A DNA stretch of 64,000 nt from Paenibacillus popilliae ATCC 14706 (GTDB lineage: Bacteria; Bacillota; Bacilli; Paenibacillales; Paenibacillaceae). Of the stretch, positions 38,257 to 46,877 are shown piece by piece (the first letter of the stretch is position 1; the number at the start of each line of letters is the position of its first letter). The translations under genes were made by a program, and so were the position numbers. Location of the stretch: positions 62,001 through 126,000 of the forward strand of contig NZ_BALG01000133.1 of the NCBI RefSeq assembly GCF_000315235.1, in the 5' to 3' direction. A model generated the notes under the pieces. The model searched no databases. It saw nothing but the letters and a program-made list of their open reading frames with translations, and was not told the DNA's origin.

Positions 38257-39468
38257 ATGCAATACTCATTCTCAACCCGCGTGTCATCCGTTGAAAATCC
38301 GGCTTTACGCGATATATTAAAATTAACGCAAGGAAAATCGATCATCTCGTTCGCAGGAGGCCTGCCGGCCGAAGAATACTTCCCGATGGAAACGATTCGT
38401 TATGCAGCGGATCGCATCCTGAAGCACAGCCCGCAAGCGCTTCAATACGGCTTGACGGAAGGAACGACCGTGCTGCGGGAGCGTCTGGGCGAGCGTCTCG
38501 GATCGCACCGGAACATTCCCGCCGCTATCGACGAGTTTCTCATCACGAACGGATCGCAGCAGGCGCTCGATCTGTTCGCGCGGACGATGCTGGATCCGGG
38601 GGATACGGTCCTGGTGGAAAGTCCGACTTATTTGGCCTGCCTGCAAGTGCTGCGCATGCAGCAAGCCAATGTCGTTCCGGTGGACAGTGACGACCACGGC
38701 ATGATTCCCGAGGATGTGGCGGAGAAGCTGAAGCACCATAGGCCCAAGTTCGTCTATGTCGTACCGACGTTCGGCAATCCGACCGGCCGGGTATGGAGTG
38801 TCGAGCGGAGACAAGCGCTGCTGGATCTGTGCCGGGAGCATGGAACGGTCATCCTGGAGGATGACCCGTATGGGGAATTGCGGTTCACTTCGGCTCGCGT
38901 ACCCAATATCGCTGCGCTGGAGGGCAAGGCGGATCACCGCCTCGTCGCTTATACGAGCACGTTCAGCAAGACGATCGCGCCTGGGTTAAGAACCGGCTGG
39001 ATTGTCGCTGATCGCCAGATTATCCGCATGATGGCGCGTGCGAAGCAATCAGCGGATCTGCATACCAGTGTACTGGATCAGCTGATTTTGAGCGAGATGC
39101 TGCTGCCGGAAGTGTTCAAGCTTGATGATCATATCCGTAAATTGTCTTCCATTTACAAGGAGAGAATGGAGACGATGGAAGCAGAACTGTCCCGGAGCAT
39201 TTGGAGCGATTCCGTCTGGAACAAGCCGCAAGGCGGCATGTTCTTCTGGGTGGAACTGCCGGAGGGACTGGATTCCCAGATGCTGTTGGCTTGCGCCGTC
39301 GGCAAGGGCGTTGCCTTCGTGCCGGGAATGTCATTCTATGCCGGAGAGCCGAAGCGCAACACGATGCGGCTGAACTACTCGTTTGCGGAGCCGGACGTTA
39401 TCCGCACGGGCATGGAGCGGCTGAGCGAAGCCGTATCCGAATTCCTCGGGCGCTATGTCGGGGTGTAG
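38257..39468 (+). CDS. PLP-dependent aminotransferase (2-aminoadipate/MocR-like fold)
   Basis: A 403-residue class I/II aminotransferase of the LysN-like group. Motifs: ISFAGGLPAEEYFP, TNGSQQALDLF, VPTFGNPTGRVWS, EDDPYGELRF and the PLP lysine in TSTFSKTIAPGLRTGW. It lacks the N-terminal GntR domain of MocR regulators. Relatives act on 2-aminoadipate, aromatic or branched-chain substrates; substrate is not assignable here. It is monocistronic. Confidence 0.85.
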   Translation: MQYSFSTRVSSVENPALRDILKLTQGKSIISFAGGLPAEEYFPMETIRYAADRILKHSPQALQYGLTEGTTVLRERLGERLGSHRNIPAAIDEFLITNGSQQALDLFARTMLDPGDTVLVESPTYLACLQVLRMQQANVVPVDSDDHGMIPEDVAEKLKHHRPKFVYVVPTFGNPTGRVWSVERRQALLDLCREHGTVILEDDPYGELRFTSARVPNIAALEGKADHRLVAYTSTFSKTIAPGLRTGWIVADRQIIRMMARAKQSADLHTSVLDQLILSEMLLPEVFKLDDHIRKLSSIYKERMETMEAELSRSIWSDSVWNKPQGGMFFWVELPEGLDSQMLLACAVGKGVAFVPGMSFYAGEPKRNTMRLNYSFAEPDVIRTGMERLSEAVSEFLGRYVGV

Positions 39469-39495
39469 GGTTGTAGCCTGCAGCCGGGTGACTGC

Positions 39496-40314
39496 TTATC
39501 TATCACCCGCCGTCAGCAGGCTGGTGATCGTGATATCCCCCGTCCCGGTCCCGGGCTTGGGCCATTCGCGCACGATATGGGCGTAGCGCTCCAGCGCTTC
39601 ACGCCCTTCCCCGGTTAGCGCGTAGATGCCCCGGCTGATGCGCTCGAACCAGCCGTAATAATTGCGCTGCAGGATAGCGGCCACATCGCCGACGCCGCTT
39701 CCGTCCCGAACGGCGGCCGCTCGGAGCGGGCCATCAGCCAGGCAATGCGCTGCGCGCAACGCCTTCTCCCGATAAGCCGTCACGAGCGGCTGCTTCGTCG
39801 TGCCTCCCACATTGTAATCCCCGCTGCGGGAGCTGAATTCGCGCACGAGTTGGGCTGATCTTGTCTTCACGGGCCGCGTCTCCATGTAACTGGCTTCCGT
39901 ACCCGCCGGCGAGCAGATGATCTCGACGAACGGCGCTTTGCGCTTGTAGAACGTCACGAGCAGAAAGCCAATGCCGAGCTTACCGCACAGCTGGCGCAGG
40001 GTAGAGACGGAGTGTCCTTTGCCTCCCTTTTTTTTCTCGACTGCGACGTATACCTGCGGCGATAGCTTCTGCCGTTCGAGTGCCTGCAGGACAAGCGTCA
40101 GATTGAAGGAAGGCTTCATTTCTACAATAATCGGCGGTTCTTGCTGCCCTTCCTCCCCCTCAGGACGCATCGCGACCAGATCGCAATGGCGTACCTCGCC
40201 GCGCACAATATAGCCCCTTGCTTCAAAGAATGATTTTAACGGAGCGTACAGCTCCGATTCCTTCCGTGCCGCCGTTCTGGCCGGCTTTGCTTCATGACGG
40301 CCTAAAGCGTTCAT
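39496..40314 (-). CDS. DUF2161 protein with PD-(D/E)XK nuclease-like core
   Basis: A 272-residue protein. The N-terminal half carries a restriction-endonuclease-like active-site pattern: KSFFEARGYIV, HCDLVAM (Asp) and PIIVEMK (Glu-x-Lys). The C-terminal half (about 170-270) looks like a winged helix and arginine-rich tail. Such proteins are annotated as putative phosphodiesterases of unknown target. The start ATG 40314 follows AGAGGAG; an earlier ATG at 40344 would contain that signal. It converges with the aminotransferase gene. Confidence 0.75.
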   Translation of the reverse strand: MNALGRHEAKPARTAARKESELYAPLKSFFEARGYIVRGEVRHCDLVAMRPEGEEGQQEPPIIVEMKPSFNLTLVLQALERQKLSPQVYVAVEKKKGGKGHSVSTLRQLCGKLGIGFLLVTFYKRKAPFVEIICSPAGTEASYMETRPVKTRSAQLVREFSSRSGDYNVGGTTKQPLVTAYREKALRAAHCLADGPLRAAAVRDGSGVGDVAAILQRNYYGWFERISRGIYALTGEGREALERYAHIVREWPKPGTGTGDITITSLLTAGDR

Positions 40315-40663
40315 GCTCGCAACTCCTCTCATCCATCCGAACATGGGTTGACCCTCACTTCCCGGTCGGATCCCGCGCCACAGGCATTCGCGGATCGTTG
40401 ATAATACGAGTATAACATGAGTGGAGCGGGCTTGCTTTTCCCAAAGTTGGTCTGCAAATTATCGTGCTAATCATTCGTCCGGGCCGCATAAGTATGTATT
40501 ACACTTTGTTCACGCATCCGCTCCAGCAGGGATGAGAAAGCCCAAGAGACACGGCCAGTCTATAAGAAGCATGAGCAATCGTTGATACATGTGCATACCG
40601 TATACGTAGCGAAGCGGCGATAAAGGGCTGTGTTGCAAATCGGGAGCAATGGAGGTAAAGAGT
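40315..40663. other. Intergenic region before prkA
   Basis: About 350 bases between divergent genes. No gene, hairpin or clear sigma-A promoter was seen. prkA is often transcribed by sporulation sigma factors in Bacillus, whose weaker consensus I could not place securely here. Confidence 0.35.
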
Positions 40664-42559
40664 ATGGATATTTTCAAGCGGATTTCGGAGCACCGCGCCG
40701 AGAGCGAACGATTGGCCTGGACCGGTACCTTTAAAGAATATGTGGAATTGCTGCGTCGAGACCCGACACCTGCGATGACGGCTCATGCACGCTTGTATGA
40801 GATGATTGCGTCGCACGGCGTGGAGGAGGTTGGCGGGCATAAGCGATATGCCTTCTTCGAGAAGGAAATCTTCGGTCTCGACTGTGCCGTGCACAAGCTG
40901 GTCGAGGAATATTTCCATTCGGCAGCCAAGCGTCTTGATGTGCGCAAGCGCATCCTGCTGCTGATGGGGCCGGTGAGCGGCGGTAAATCTACGTTGGTTA
41001 CGATGCTGAAGCGGGGCCTGGAGCACTTTTCGCGCACGGAGAAGGGAGCCGTCTTTGTGATCAAGGGCTGTCCGATGCACGAGGAACCTCTGCACCTGAT
41101 ACCGCATGAGCTGAGATCCGAAGTGGAGCGCGAGCTGAGCGTCCGCATTGAGGGCAATCTGTGTCCTGCGTGCCAGATGCGGCTCCGCACCGAATACGGG
41201 AATGACATCGAACGAGTTCCGGTCGAACGCGTGCTGATCTCGGAGGAAAATCGCATCGGCATCGGGTCCTTCAGTCCGTCCGATCCGAAGTCCCAGGATA
41301 TCGCGGATCTGACCGGAAGCATCGACTTCTCGACAATTACCGAGTACGGGTCGGAGTCCGACCCACGGGCATATCGCTTCGACGGGGAGTTGAACAAGGC
41401 GAACCGCGGCTTGATGGAGTTTCAGGAGATGCTCAAATGCGATGAGAAATTCCTCTGGAATCTATTGTCGCTTACCCAAGAGGGTAATTTCAAGGCGGGA
41501 CGATTCGCGTTAATCAGCGCGGATGAGCTGATCGTTGCCCACACGAACGAATCCGAATACAAGGCCTTCATTGCCAACAAAAAAAATGAAGCGCTTCAAT
41601 CCAGGATGATCGTGATGCCGATACCGTACAATCTCAAAGTGTCCGAGGAAGTAAAAATATATGCGAAGCTGATTAACCAGAGCGACATGAAGCATGTTCA
41701 TATCGCGCCGCATGCGCTGCGGGCCGCTGCTATTTTCTCCATTCTCACCCGGCTCAAGGAGTCGAAGAAGCAGGGCATGGATCTAGTCAAAAAGATGCGA
41801 ATGTACGATGGTGAAGAGGTTGAGGGCTATAAAGAAAATGATCTGAAGGAAATGCAGAGCGAATTTTCCGAGGAAGGGATGTCGGGGGTTGACCCGCGTT
41901 ACGTCATAAACCGGATATCGAGCGCCTTGATCAAACAAGATCTTCAGTGCATAAATGCGTTGGATGTGCTGCGTGCGTTGAAGGACGGTCTGGATCAGCA
42001 TGCTTCGATTACGAAGGAGGAGCGGGAGCGGTACCTCAATTACATCTCGGTGGCGCGGAAGGAATACGACAATCTGGCGAAGAAGGAAGTGCAGAAAGCG
42101 TTTGTCTATTCCTTCGAAGAGTCGGCGAAGACGCTGTTCGAGAATTATCTTGATAATATCGAGGCCTTCTGCAATTGGAAAAAAATCCATGATCCGCTGA
42201 CGGACGAAGAGATGGATCCGGATGAGCGGTTAATGCGCTCGATCGAGGAGCAAATCGGCGTCTCGGAAAATGCGAAGAAGGCGTTTCGCGAGGAGATTCT
42301 GATCCGCTTGTCCTCGTATTCTCGCAAAGGACGCAAGTTCGATTACAACAGCTATGAACGGCTGCGGGAAGCGGTGGAGAAGAAGTTGTTCTCCGATTTG
42401 AAGGATATCGTGAAAATTACGACCTCGACGAAGACGCCGGATGAGAACCAATTGAAGCGCATCAATGAGGTGTCTGCCCGGTTGATGAATGAGCACGGCT
42501 ATTGCCCGGTTTGCGCGAACGAACTGCTGCGTTATGTGGGGAGCCTGCTGAACCGCTAA
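40664..42559 (+). CDS. prkA: PrkA serine protein kinase / AAA+ protein
   Basis: A 631-residue PrkA protein. The AAA+ part has Walker A GPVSGGKST (about residue 107) and downstream conserved blocks (GCPMHEEPLHLIP, CPACQMRL). The C-terminal part resembles a kinase-like domain. In Bacillus PrkA acts in the mother cell during sporulation and is genetically linked with yhbH and spoVR. Here prkA is intact while spoVR is interrupted at 53.8 kb, and yhbH is not in the window. ATG 40664 follows GGAGGT (40651-40656), which an ATG at 40649 would include. Confidence 0.93.
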   Translation: MDIFKRISEHRAESERLAWTGTFKEYVELLRRDPTPAMTAHARLYEMIASHGVEEVGGHKRYAFFEKEIFGLDCAVHKLVEEYFHSAAKRLDVRKRILLLMGPVSGGKSTLVTMLKRGLEHFSRTEKGAVFVIKGCPMHEEPLHLIPHELRSEVERELSVRIEGNLCPACQMRLRTEYGNDIERVPVERVLISEENRIGIGSFSPSDPKSQDIADLTGSIDFSTITEYGSESDPRAYRFDGELNKANRGLMEFQEMLKCDEKFLWNLLSLTQEGNFKAGRFALISADELIVAHTNESEYKAFIANKKNEALQSRMIVMPIPYNLKVSEEVKIYAKLINQSDMKHVHIAPHALRAAAIFSILTRLKESKKQGMDLVKKMRMYDGEEVEGYKENDLKEMQSEFSEEGMSGVDPRYVINRISSALIKQDLQCINALDVLRALKDGLDQHASITKEERERYLNYISVARKEYDNLAKKEVQKAFVYSFEESAKTLFENYLDNIEAFCNWKKIHDPLTDEEMDPDERLMRSIEEQIGVSENAKKAFREEILIRLSSYSRKGRKFDYNSYERLREAVEKKLFSDLKDIVKITTSTKTPDENQLKRINEVSARLMNEHGYCPVCANELLRYVGSLLNR

Positions 42560-42590
42560 GCAGTCGGAAGTGAATAAGGGAATAACGGGA

Positions 42591-42620
42591 AACCTGCGAG
42601 CGAAGGGCTTGCAGGTTTTT
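42591..42620 (+). terminator. prkA terminator
   Basis: AACCTGCGAG pairs with CTTGCAGGTT (one G-T pair) around CGAAGGG, followed by TTTT. Confidence 0.8.
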
Positions 42621-42858
42621 TACCGATGATCATTATGTGCGCGAAAGCCTGTGTGTCCCGTACGGCAACGGCCGCGGACACACCCGATGGGACGTATGGG
42701 TGGAGATTCGTCCGGATAACGCCGCCGACACATCCATGCCCGAGGGGGGCATACCCGATCGGACATGCGCCAATGGAAGGGATGAACAATAATCTCACAG
42801 CATCTATGATGGACTTTATATCTGCGGTAGAAGACACTGGCTGTGGCGGCCGGTGCCT

Positions 42859-43683
42859 TCACTTATTATTATGCTTCGGGCGTTGCCCGAGGAAGAACGC
42901 TGCGGTAAATCCGGCTGCCAGCGTAACGATGCTGATGATGAGCGTCATCGTAGACCCGTTCAATCCGGGGTATACGACGACGAGCGAGCCGACGACCATC
43001 CCGATGACTAGCGCATGCATCACGATCGGAAAGCGTGTGAGCAGTATGCGGATGAACTTGCTGCTGACGATAAAGCCGACGATTACGCCGCTGCCGATGA
43101 TGGCGATCAACGGAAAATCGAGGGTGGAGAGCGCGTGGATCGCCGTCGGATAGGCACCGAGCAGCAGCAGCACGAAGGAGCCGCTAATTCCCGGCAGGAT
43201 CATGGCCATGCTTCCGAGCCACCCCGCCAGAAATAAGAACACGCCGGAAGAGGCGGTCAATTCAATTATCGGAGCCTGTCCCTCGGGACGGACGTAAGCG
43301 GTCGCCGCTATGGCTGCCCCTGCGACAATGGCCAATATGTAATGAACGGCCTTAAAGGATCGGGAGGCGTCCGCTTCTTTCCACAGAATAGGAAGAATGC
43401 CGACTATTAAACCCAAAAAGAAAAAGAATGTTGGCTGGGGATGCTCTGCCAGCAGCCACTTCATCAAGCGGCTGAGCAGTAGCAGCGAGGTGCCGATCCC
43501 AATTCCCAGCGGAATGAGAAAGCCTAAGTGATTTTTCCATTCCTGGCTGAAGAACCCGCTGATGGCGGCGATCATCCGTTCGTACATCCCCAGGATAATA
43601 GCGATGGTTCCGCCGCTTACGCCAGGAATGAGATCGCTGGCGCCAATGAGAATTCCGCGAAAGATATTTTTCCATTCGAACAT
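42859..43683 (-). CDS. DUF368 polytopic membrane protein (PopT-type)
   Basis: A 274-residue protein with about eight membrane helices. The family signature GASDLIPGVSGGTIAIILGMY appears here as GASDLIPGVSGGTIA near residue 15 and again, as an internal repeat, as MILPGISGSFVLLLLG near 160. DUF368 proteins (PopT) were shown in other bacteria to return undecaprenyl phosphate across the membrane for cell-wall synthesis. It is monocistronic and borders the TnpB relic, whose insertion left this gene intact. Confidence 0.88.
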   Translation of the reverse strand: MFEWKNIFRGILIGASDLIPGVSGGTIAIILGMYERMIAAISGFFSQEWKNHLGFLIPLGIGIGTSLLLLSRLMKWLLAEHPQPTFFFFLGLIVGILPILWKEADASRSFKAVHYILAIVAGAAIAATAYVRPEGQAPIIELTASSGVFLFLAGWLGSMAMILPGISGSFVLLLLGAYPTAIHALSTLDFPLIAIIGSGVIVGFIVSSKFIRILLTRFPIVMHALVIGMVVGSLVVVYPGLNGSTMTLIISIVTLAAGFTAAFFLGQRPKHNNK

Positions 43684-43699
43684 TGATAAGCTCCTTTAC

Positions 43700-44257
43700 A
43701 TGTCGACAGCAATAGTTATTCTTCGCAAAACATTTGGTTGTGTACGCTTTGTGTACAATAAGATGCTTGCTGATAGAATTGATTCTTATAAGGAATCTCA
43801 AGAAAAAATTGATAAATCTATCAAATATCCTACCCCAGCTCAATACAAGGCTGAATTTCTGTTCCTAAAGGAAGTAGACAGCCTTGAACTCTTGTGAAAA
43901 TCAAACAACATAGACAATTTGATGGTCTAATCAAGTCTGTAACTATTTCTAAAACACCATCTAACAAATATTTTGCTTCTGTATTGGTCGAAGAGAATGA
44001 ACAATTATTCCCTAAACTTGATACAGCAGTAGGTATTAATGTTGGTATAAAAGACTTTGCAATATTGTCCAATGAAAGGTCGTGATTTGATAATCGCACC
44101 AAAAAACTACGCAAGTAGTCAGTTGTGTTCTGAATGTGGTCACAAGAATCCCGATGTAAAAAACCTAAATCTACGTGAATGGACTTGTCCAGAGTGCAAT
44201 AGCCATCACGATAGGGATGTAAATGCAAGTGGAAATTTGCTAAAACTAGCCATGTAA
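43700..44257 (+). pseudogene. Decayed TnpB (IS200/IS605-family OrfB)
   Basis: Three pieces of one TnpB protein in three frames. N-terminal part about 43700-43897 (KTFGCVRFVYNKMLADRI); wedge-to-RuvC-I part 43894-44085 (KIKQHRQFDG, SVTISKTPSNKYFASVLVE, GINVGIKDFAI); C-terminal part about 44085-44257 with the zinc finger (CSECG...CPECN) and RuvC-III (HDRDVNA). About 90 and 120 codons are missing at the two joints, including RuvC-II. The RuvC-I Asp is Asn (GINVG for GIDLG). Nuclease activity is therefore lost. No tnpA is nearby. Confidence 0.8.
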
Positions 44258-44261
44258 TTGG

Positions 44262-44384
44262 TATTATTTTTAGCCGTAGGAACTACGGTTATAGCTTGGT
44301 AAATTTAGGAGGATAACAAAAGCTCCTACTACCCAGAAGCTCCCACTTCAAAATTCGTAAGAATTTATGTGGTGAGTAGTTCAC
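44262..44384 (+). ncRNA. Right-end / omega-RNA region of the TnpB element
   Basis: Downstream of TnpB comes a hairpin, CCGTAG-GAA-CTACGG (about 44274-44288), then ATAGCTTGGT and the block AGAAGCTCCCACTTC...GTGGTGAGTAGTTCAC ending at 44384. This order is typical of IS605 right ends that encode the TnpB guide RNA scaffold; in active elements the guide is the flanking DNA just after TTCAC. A roughly 30-base stretch (AAATTTAGGAGGATAACAAA) splits the usual scaffold, so folding may be impaired. The transcript itself is inferred. Confidence 0.55.
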
Positions 44385-44482
44385 AAAGGGAAATGCATAA
44401 ACCTCCTGCCTGTCTATCCATAATAATGGCGAGTGCTGAGCGCAGGTTCGGCCCATTTCATATCCTATAAGGAGGCTAAGGC

Positions 44483-45370
44483 ATGACTTTTCAACCATTA
44501 CGACCTCAAAGTCAGGCGCCGTTATCCGGAACCGGTCAGCCCGGGGGCATCGTGGCAAGCACGTACAGCGGGAACAGTTCTGGCCCGTCGGGCAGCACAG
44601 CGAATCAAGGAGCGTACAACAGCTTCAGCGGTCAAGGAAGCCATGCGCCAACGAGCGGCTACGGCATGGCCAGCGGTCAGCCCGGGGGCATCGTGGCAAG
44701 CACGTACAGCGGGAACAGTTCTGGCCCGTCGGGCAGCACAGCGAATCAAGGAGCGTACAGCAGCTTCAGCGGTCAAGGAAGCTATGCGCCAACGAGCGGC
44801 TATGGCATGACCGTCGGTCAGCCCGAGGGCATCGTGGCAAGCACATACAGCGGGAACAGTTCTGGCCCGTCGGGCAGCACAGCAAATCAAGGAGCGTACA
44901 GCAGCTTCAGCGGTCAAGGAAGCTATGCGCCAACGAGCGGCTACGGCATGGCCGGCGGTATTGTAAGCGGGCTTCAATCCAACTATGGAACTTACCAACC
45001 AGGTGGCTTACATAGCTATGGAGCCCCATCATTTGCAAGCCAATCGTTTCATCCAAGCGGTCAAGTGCAGAGCATTACGGCGCAAACGCATGGCGTGCAG
45101 CAAAACGTAGTTCCAGGCCACTTCCATCCAAGCGGTCAAGTGCAAAGCATTACGGCGCAAACGCACAGCGCGCAGCAAGACGTAGTTCCAGGCCACTTCC
45201 ATCCAAGCGGTCAAGTGCAGAGCATTACGGCGCAAACGCATGGCGCGCAGCAAAACGTAGTTCCAGGCCACTTCCATCCAAGCGGTCAAGTGCAAAGCAT
45301 CACTTCGTCGCTGTCTTCCAGCACGGAGGATCATGTGCGAAGTGTCCAATCCAGCAACCCATTGTTGTAA
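44483..45370 (+). CDS. Low-complexity tandem-repeat protein, possible spore surface protein
   Basis: A 295-residue protein made almost wholly of repeats. Residues 18-158 hold three 47-residue copies (GQPGGIVASTYSGNSSGPSG..., ending TSGYGM). Residues 190-275 hold 25-residue copies (FHPSGQVQSITAQTHG...VVPGH). It is rich in Gly, Ser, Gln and Tyr, without Cys, membrane helix or signal peptide. No family was recognised. Composition, strong AAGGAGG start signal and the nearby cwlJ-gerQ pair suggest a coat or exosporium protein, but this is inference. Confidence 0.65.
   Translation: MTFQPLRPQSQAPLSGTGQPGGIVASTYSGNSSGPSGSTANQGAYNSFSGQGSHAPTSGYGMASGQPGGIVASTYSGNSSGPSGSTANQGAYSSFSGQGSYAPTSGYGMTVGQPEGIVASTYSGNSSGPSGSTANQGAYSSFSGQGSYAPTSGYGMAGGIVSGLQSNYGTYQPGGLHSYGAPSFASQSFHPSGQVQSITAQTHGVQQNVVPGHFHPSGQVQSITAQTHSAQQDVVPGHFHPSGQVQSITAQTHGAQQNVVPGHFHPSGQVQSITSSLSSSTEDHVRSVQSSNPLL
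44534..44956 (+). repeat. Three tandem 141-bp repeats
   Basis: Copies begin at 44534, 44675 and 44816 and are nearly identical in DNA; differences are few (for example CCCGGGGGC against CCCGAGGGC). The unit is in frame (47 codons), so copy-number change would keep the protein readable. Confidence 0.92.
45050..45302 (+). repeat. Four tandem 75-bp repeats, last one partial
   Basis: Copies begin at 45050, 45125, 45200 and 45275 (the fourth ends after about 28 bases). The unit encodes 25 residues starting HPSGQVQSITAQTH. Copies differ mainly at GGCGTG/AGCGCG/GGCGCG. Confidence 0.9.
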
Positions 45371-45425
45371 TGACGCGGCGGCTCTATAGGGCCGCCTTTA
45401 TCAAATTAATCATAAAAAATATAGC

Positions 45426-45472
45426 TTGACATTCGTAAGTAACATTCGTTATTATACTTACATAAAGTAAGT
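45426..45472 (+). promoter_or_regulatory. azoR promoter with YodB-like operator
   Basis: TTGACA (45426-45431), a 17-base spacer and TTATTA (45449-45454). Over and just after it lie GTAAGTAAC (45435-45443) and the inverted repeat ACTTAC-ATAAA-GTAAGT (45456-45472). The half-site GTAAGT(AAC) resembles the box bound by YodB/CatR-type regulators that silence azoreductase genes in Bacillus until quinones or diamide appear. The regulator gene is not in the window. Confidence 0.6.
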
Positions 45473-45557
45473 TTATGTTATTAATTAAGCTGTAATATTG
45501 AGTTAACATCAACGACTCGATATTGATAGTAAAATTGACACAGGGGTGAAAGATAAG

Positions 45558-46193
45558 ATGAGAAAAGTATTGGTTGTTAATTCTAATCCGAAGCCGACGG
45601 AAATGTCCTATGGACTCCGTCTGGGCGAGCATTATTTGGCTGCGCTGCAGGCGAAGGGAGACGTTGCTATCGAACACGTTAACCTGTATGAAGATACGAT
45701 TCCTCTCATTGACGGCAGCGTGCTGGACAGTTGGGGCAAAGCCGCGAATGGCGAAGCGCTGACTTCGCAGCAAACGGAAGTGCTCAGCCGCATGAACGAA
45801 ATTCTGGAGCAATTCATTGCAGCCGACCTGATCATATTCATTACGCCAATGTGGAACCTCAGCTACCCTGCGATGCTGAAGGCTTATCTTGATAACGTCA
45901 TTATTGCAGGCCGGACGTTCAAATATACGGCAGAAGGCCCTCAAGGCCTGCTTCAAGGCAAACGTGTCGTGCATATCGAAGCGCGCGGGGGCTTCTATTC
46001 CGAAGGACCGGCTCAGGCGTTCCAGTTCACGAATTCGTATCTAAAAGCAGTTATGGCATTTATCGGAATTACGGAATATGAGAACATCGTTGTTGAAGGC
46101 ATGAACGCTGTTCCGGACCGTGCCGAGGAATTGCTGGAGAACGCCAAGTGCGCAGCGGAACAAAGTGTAGAACGCTTGTACGCTTCCGTGTAA
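45558..46193 (+). CDS. azoR: FMN-dependent NADH azoreductase / quinone reductase
   Basis: A 211-residue flavodoxin-fold enzyme that reduces quinones and azo compounds by two electrons. Motifs: KVLVVNSNPKPTEMSYGLRL (phosphate loop), FITPMWNLSYPAMLKAYLDNV and the ARGGFYSEGPAQ loop. ATG 45558 follows AGGGGTGAAAG; a GTG at 45546 overlaps that signal. The promoter carries GTAAGT inverted repeats, fitting induction by electrophile stress. A terminator follows. Confidence 0.9.
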   Translation: MRKVLVVNSNPKPTEMSYGLRLGEHYLAALQAKGDVAIEHVNLYEDTIPLIDGSVLDSWGKAANGEALTSQQTEVLSRMNEILEQFIAADLIIFITPMWNLSYPAMLKAYLDNVIIAGRTFKYTAEGPQGLLQGKRVVHIEARGGFYSEGPAQAFQFTNSYLKAVMAFIGITEYENIVVEGMNAVPDRAEELLENAKCAAEQSVERLYASV

Positions 46194-46244
46194 CGAAGTA
46201 GAAAAGGATTCGTACCTTACCAAAGGATTCATAGAGGTGTAACG

Positions 46245-46275
46245 GACCGACTCTTGCAAGAGCCGGTCTTTTTTT
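46245..46275 (+). terminator. azoR terminator
   Basis: GACCGACTCTTG pairs with CAAGAGCCGGTC with one mismatch pair and a minimal loop, followed by seven T. Confidence 0.85.
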
Positions 46276-46360
46276 GCTTTGAGGTCCTTGTCTGTTGTCA
46301 CCAATTAGGCACCTGCACATATGATGAGGATATCGAAAGAAAGGAGGGGAGCGGACGAAG

Positions 46361-46786
46361 ATGGCGGTTATCAAAGCAAACTCCGAAGACGCAAGACTGT
46401 TGGCGCGGCTGTTGCGGGCCGAAGCGGAAGGCGAAGGAGAACTTGGCATGCTGATGGTTGGCAATGTCGGAGTGAATCGCATTTTAGCGGACTGTCTTGA
46501 TTTTGCAAATGTGCGGAATATGAGGGATATGGTCTTTCAAAGTCCGGGAGGATATGAGTCGGTTCAGAAAAGCTACTTCTATCAAAGGGCGCGTGATTCC
46601 GATATCCAGATGGCCAGACGTGTCATCAATGGGGAACGTACATGGCCCGCTACTTACGCGTTGTGGTTCTTCCGTCCGGAGGGAGGATGTCCGGCAACCT
46701 GGTACAATCAGCCGAATTCCGGGCGGTATAAGGCCCATTGCTTCTTTGCCCCGTCTGGCGACGATTGTCCGGATGTGTATCGGTAA
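46361..46786 (+). CDS. cwlJ: CwlJ-type spore cortex-lytic enzyme
   Basis: A 141-residue Hydrolase_2 (SleB catalytic) protein with no signal peptide, the size and form of CwlJ. Motifs: ARLLRAEAEGEGELGMLMVGNVGVNR (catalytic Glu in AEAEGE), GGYESVQ and the C-terminal YNQPNSGRYKAHCFF. CwlJ sits in the spore coat and degrades cortex peptidoglycan during germination, needing GerQ for its localisation. gerQ follows at 91 bases, the standard pairing. Confidence 0.9.
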   Translation: MAVIKANSEDARLLARLLRAEAEGEGELGMLMVGNVGVNRILADCLDFANVRNMRDMVFQSPGGYESVQKSYFYQRARDSDIQMARRVINGERTWPATYALWFFRPEGGCPATWYNQPNSGRYKAHCFFAPSGDDCPDVYR

Positions 46787-46877
46787 GTCTTCATCCTGCA
46801 GTGGTTGTTAAGCGTGACCCTCGTGTGTGATACAACAAATTACAAAGCCGTAAAGGCTGATAAGGAGAGAGTGCAAG

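Noticed and set aside
42626-43153. 175-codon plus-strand frame
   Set aside because: It lies mostly antisense to the DUF368 gene and has the composition of a shadow frame.
42859-43683. DUF368 gene as part of the TnpB transposon
   Set aside because: The gene is a complete host membrane protein on the opposite strand; TnpB pieces begin only after its start.
44534-45302. Regular repeats that could suggest a CRISPR array
   Set aside because: The units are 141 and 75 bases, directly adjacent without variable spacers, and encode in-frame protein repeats.
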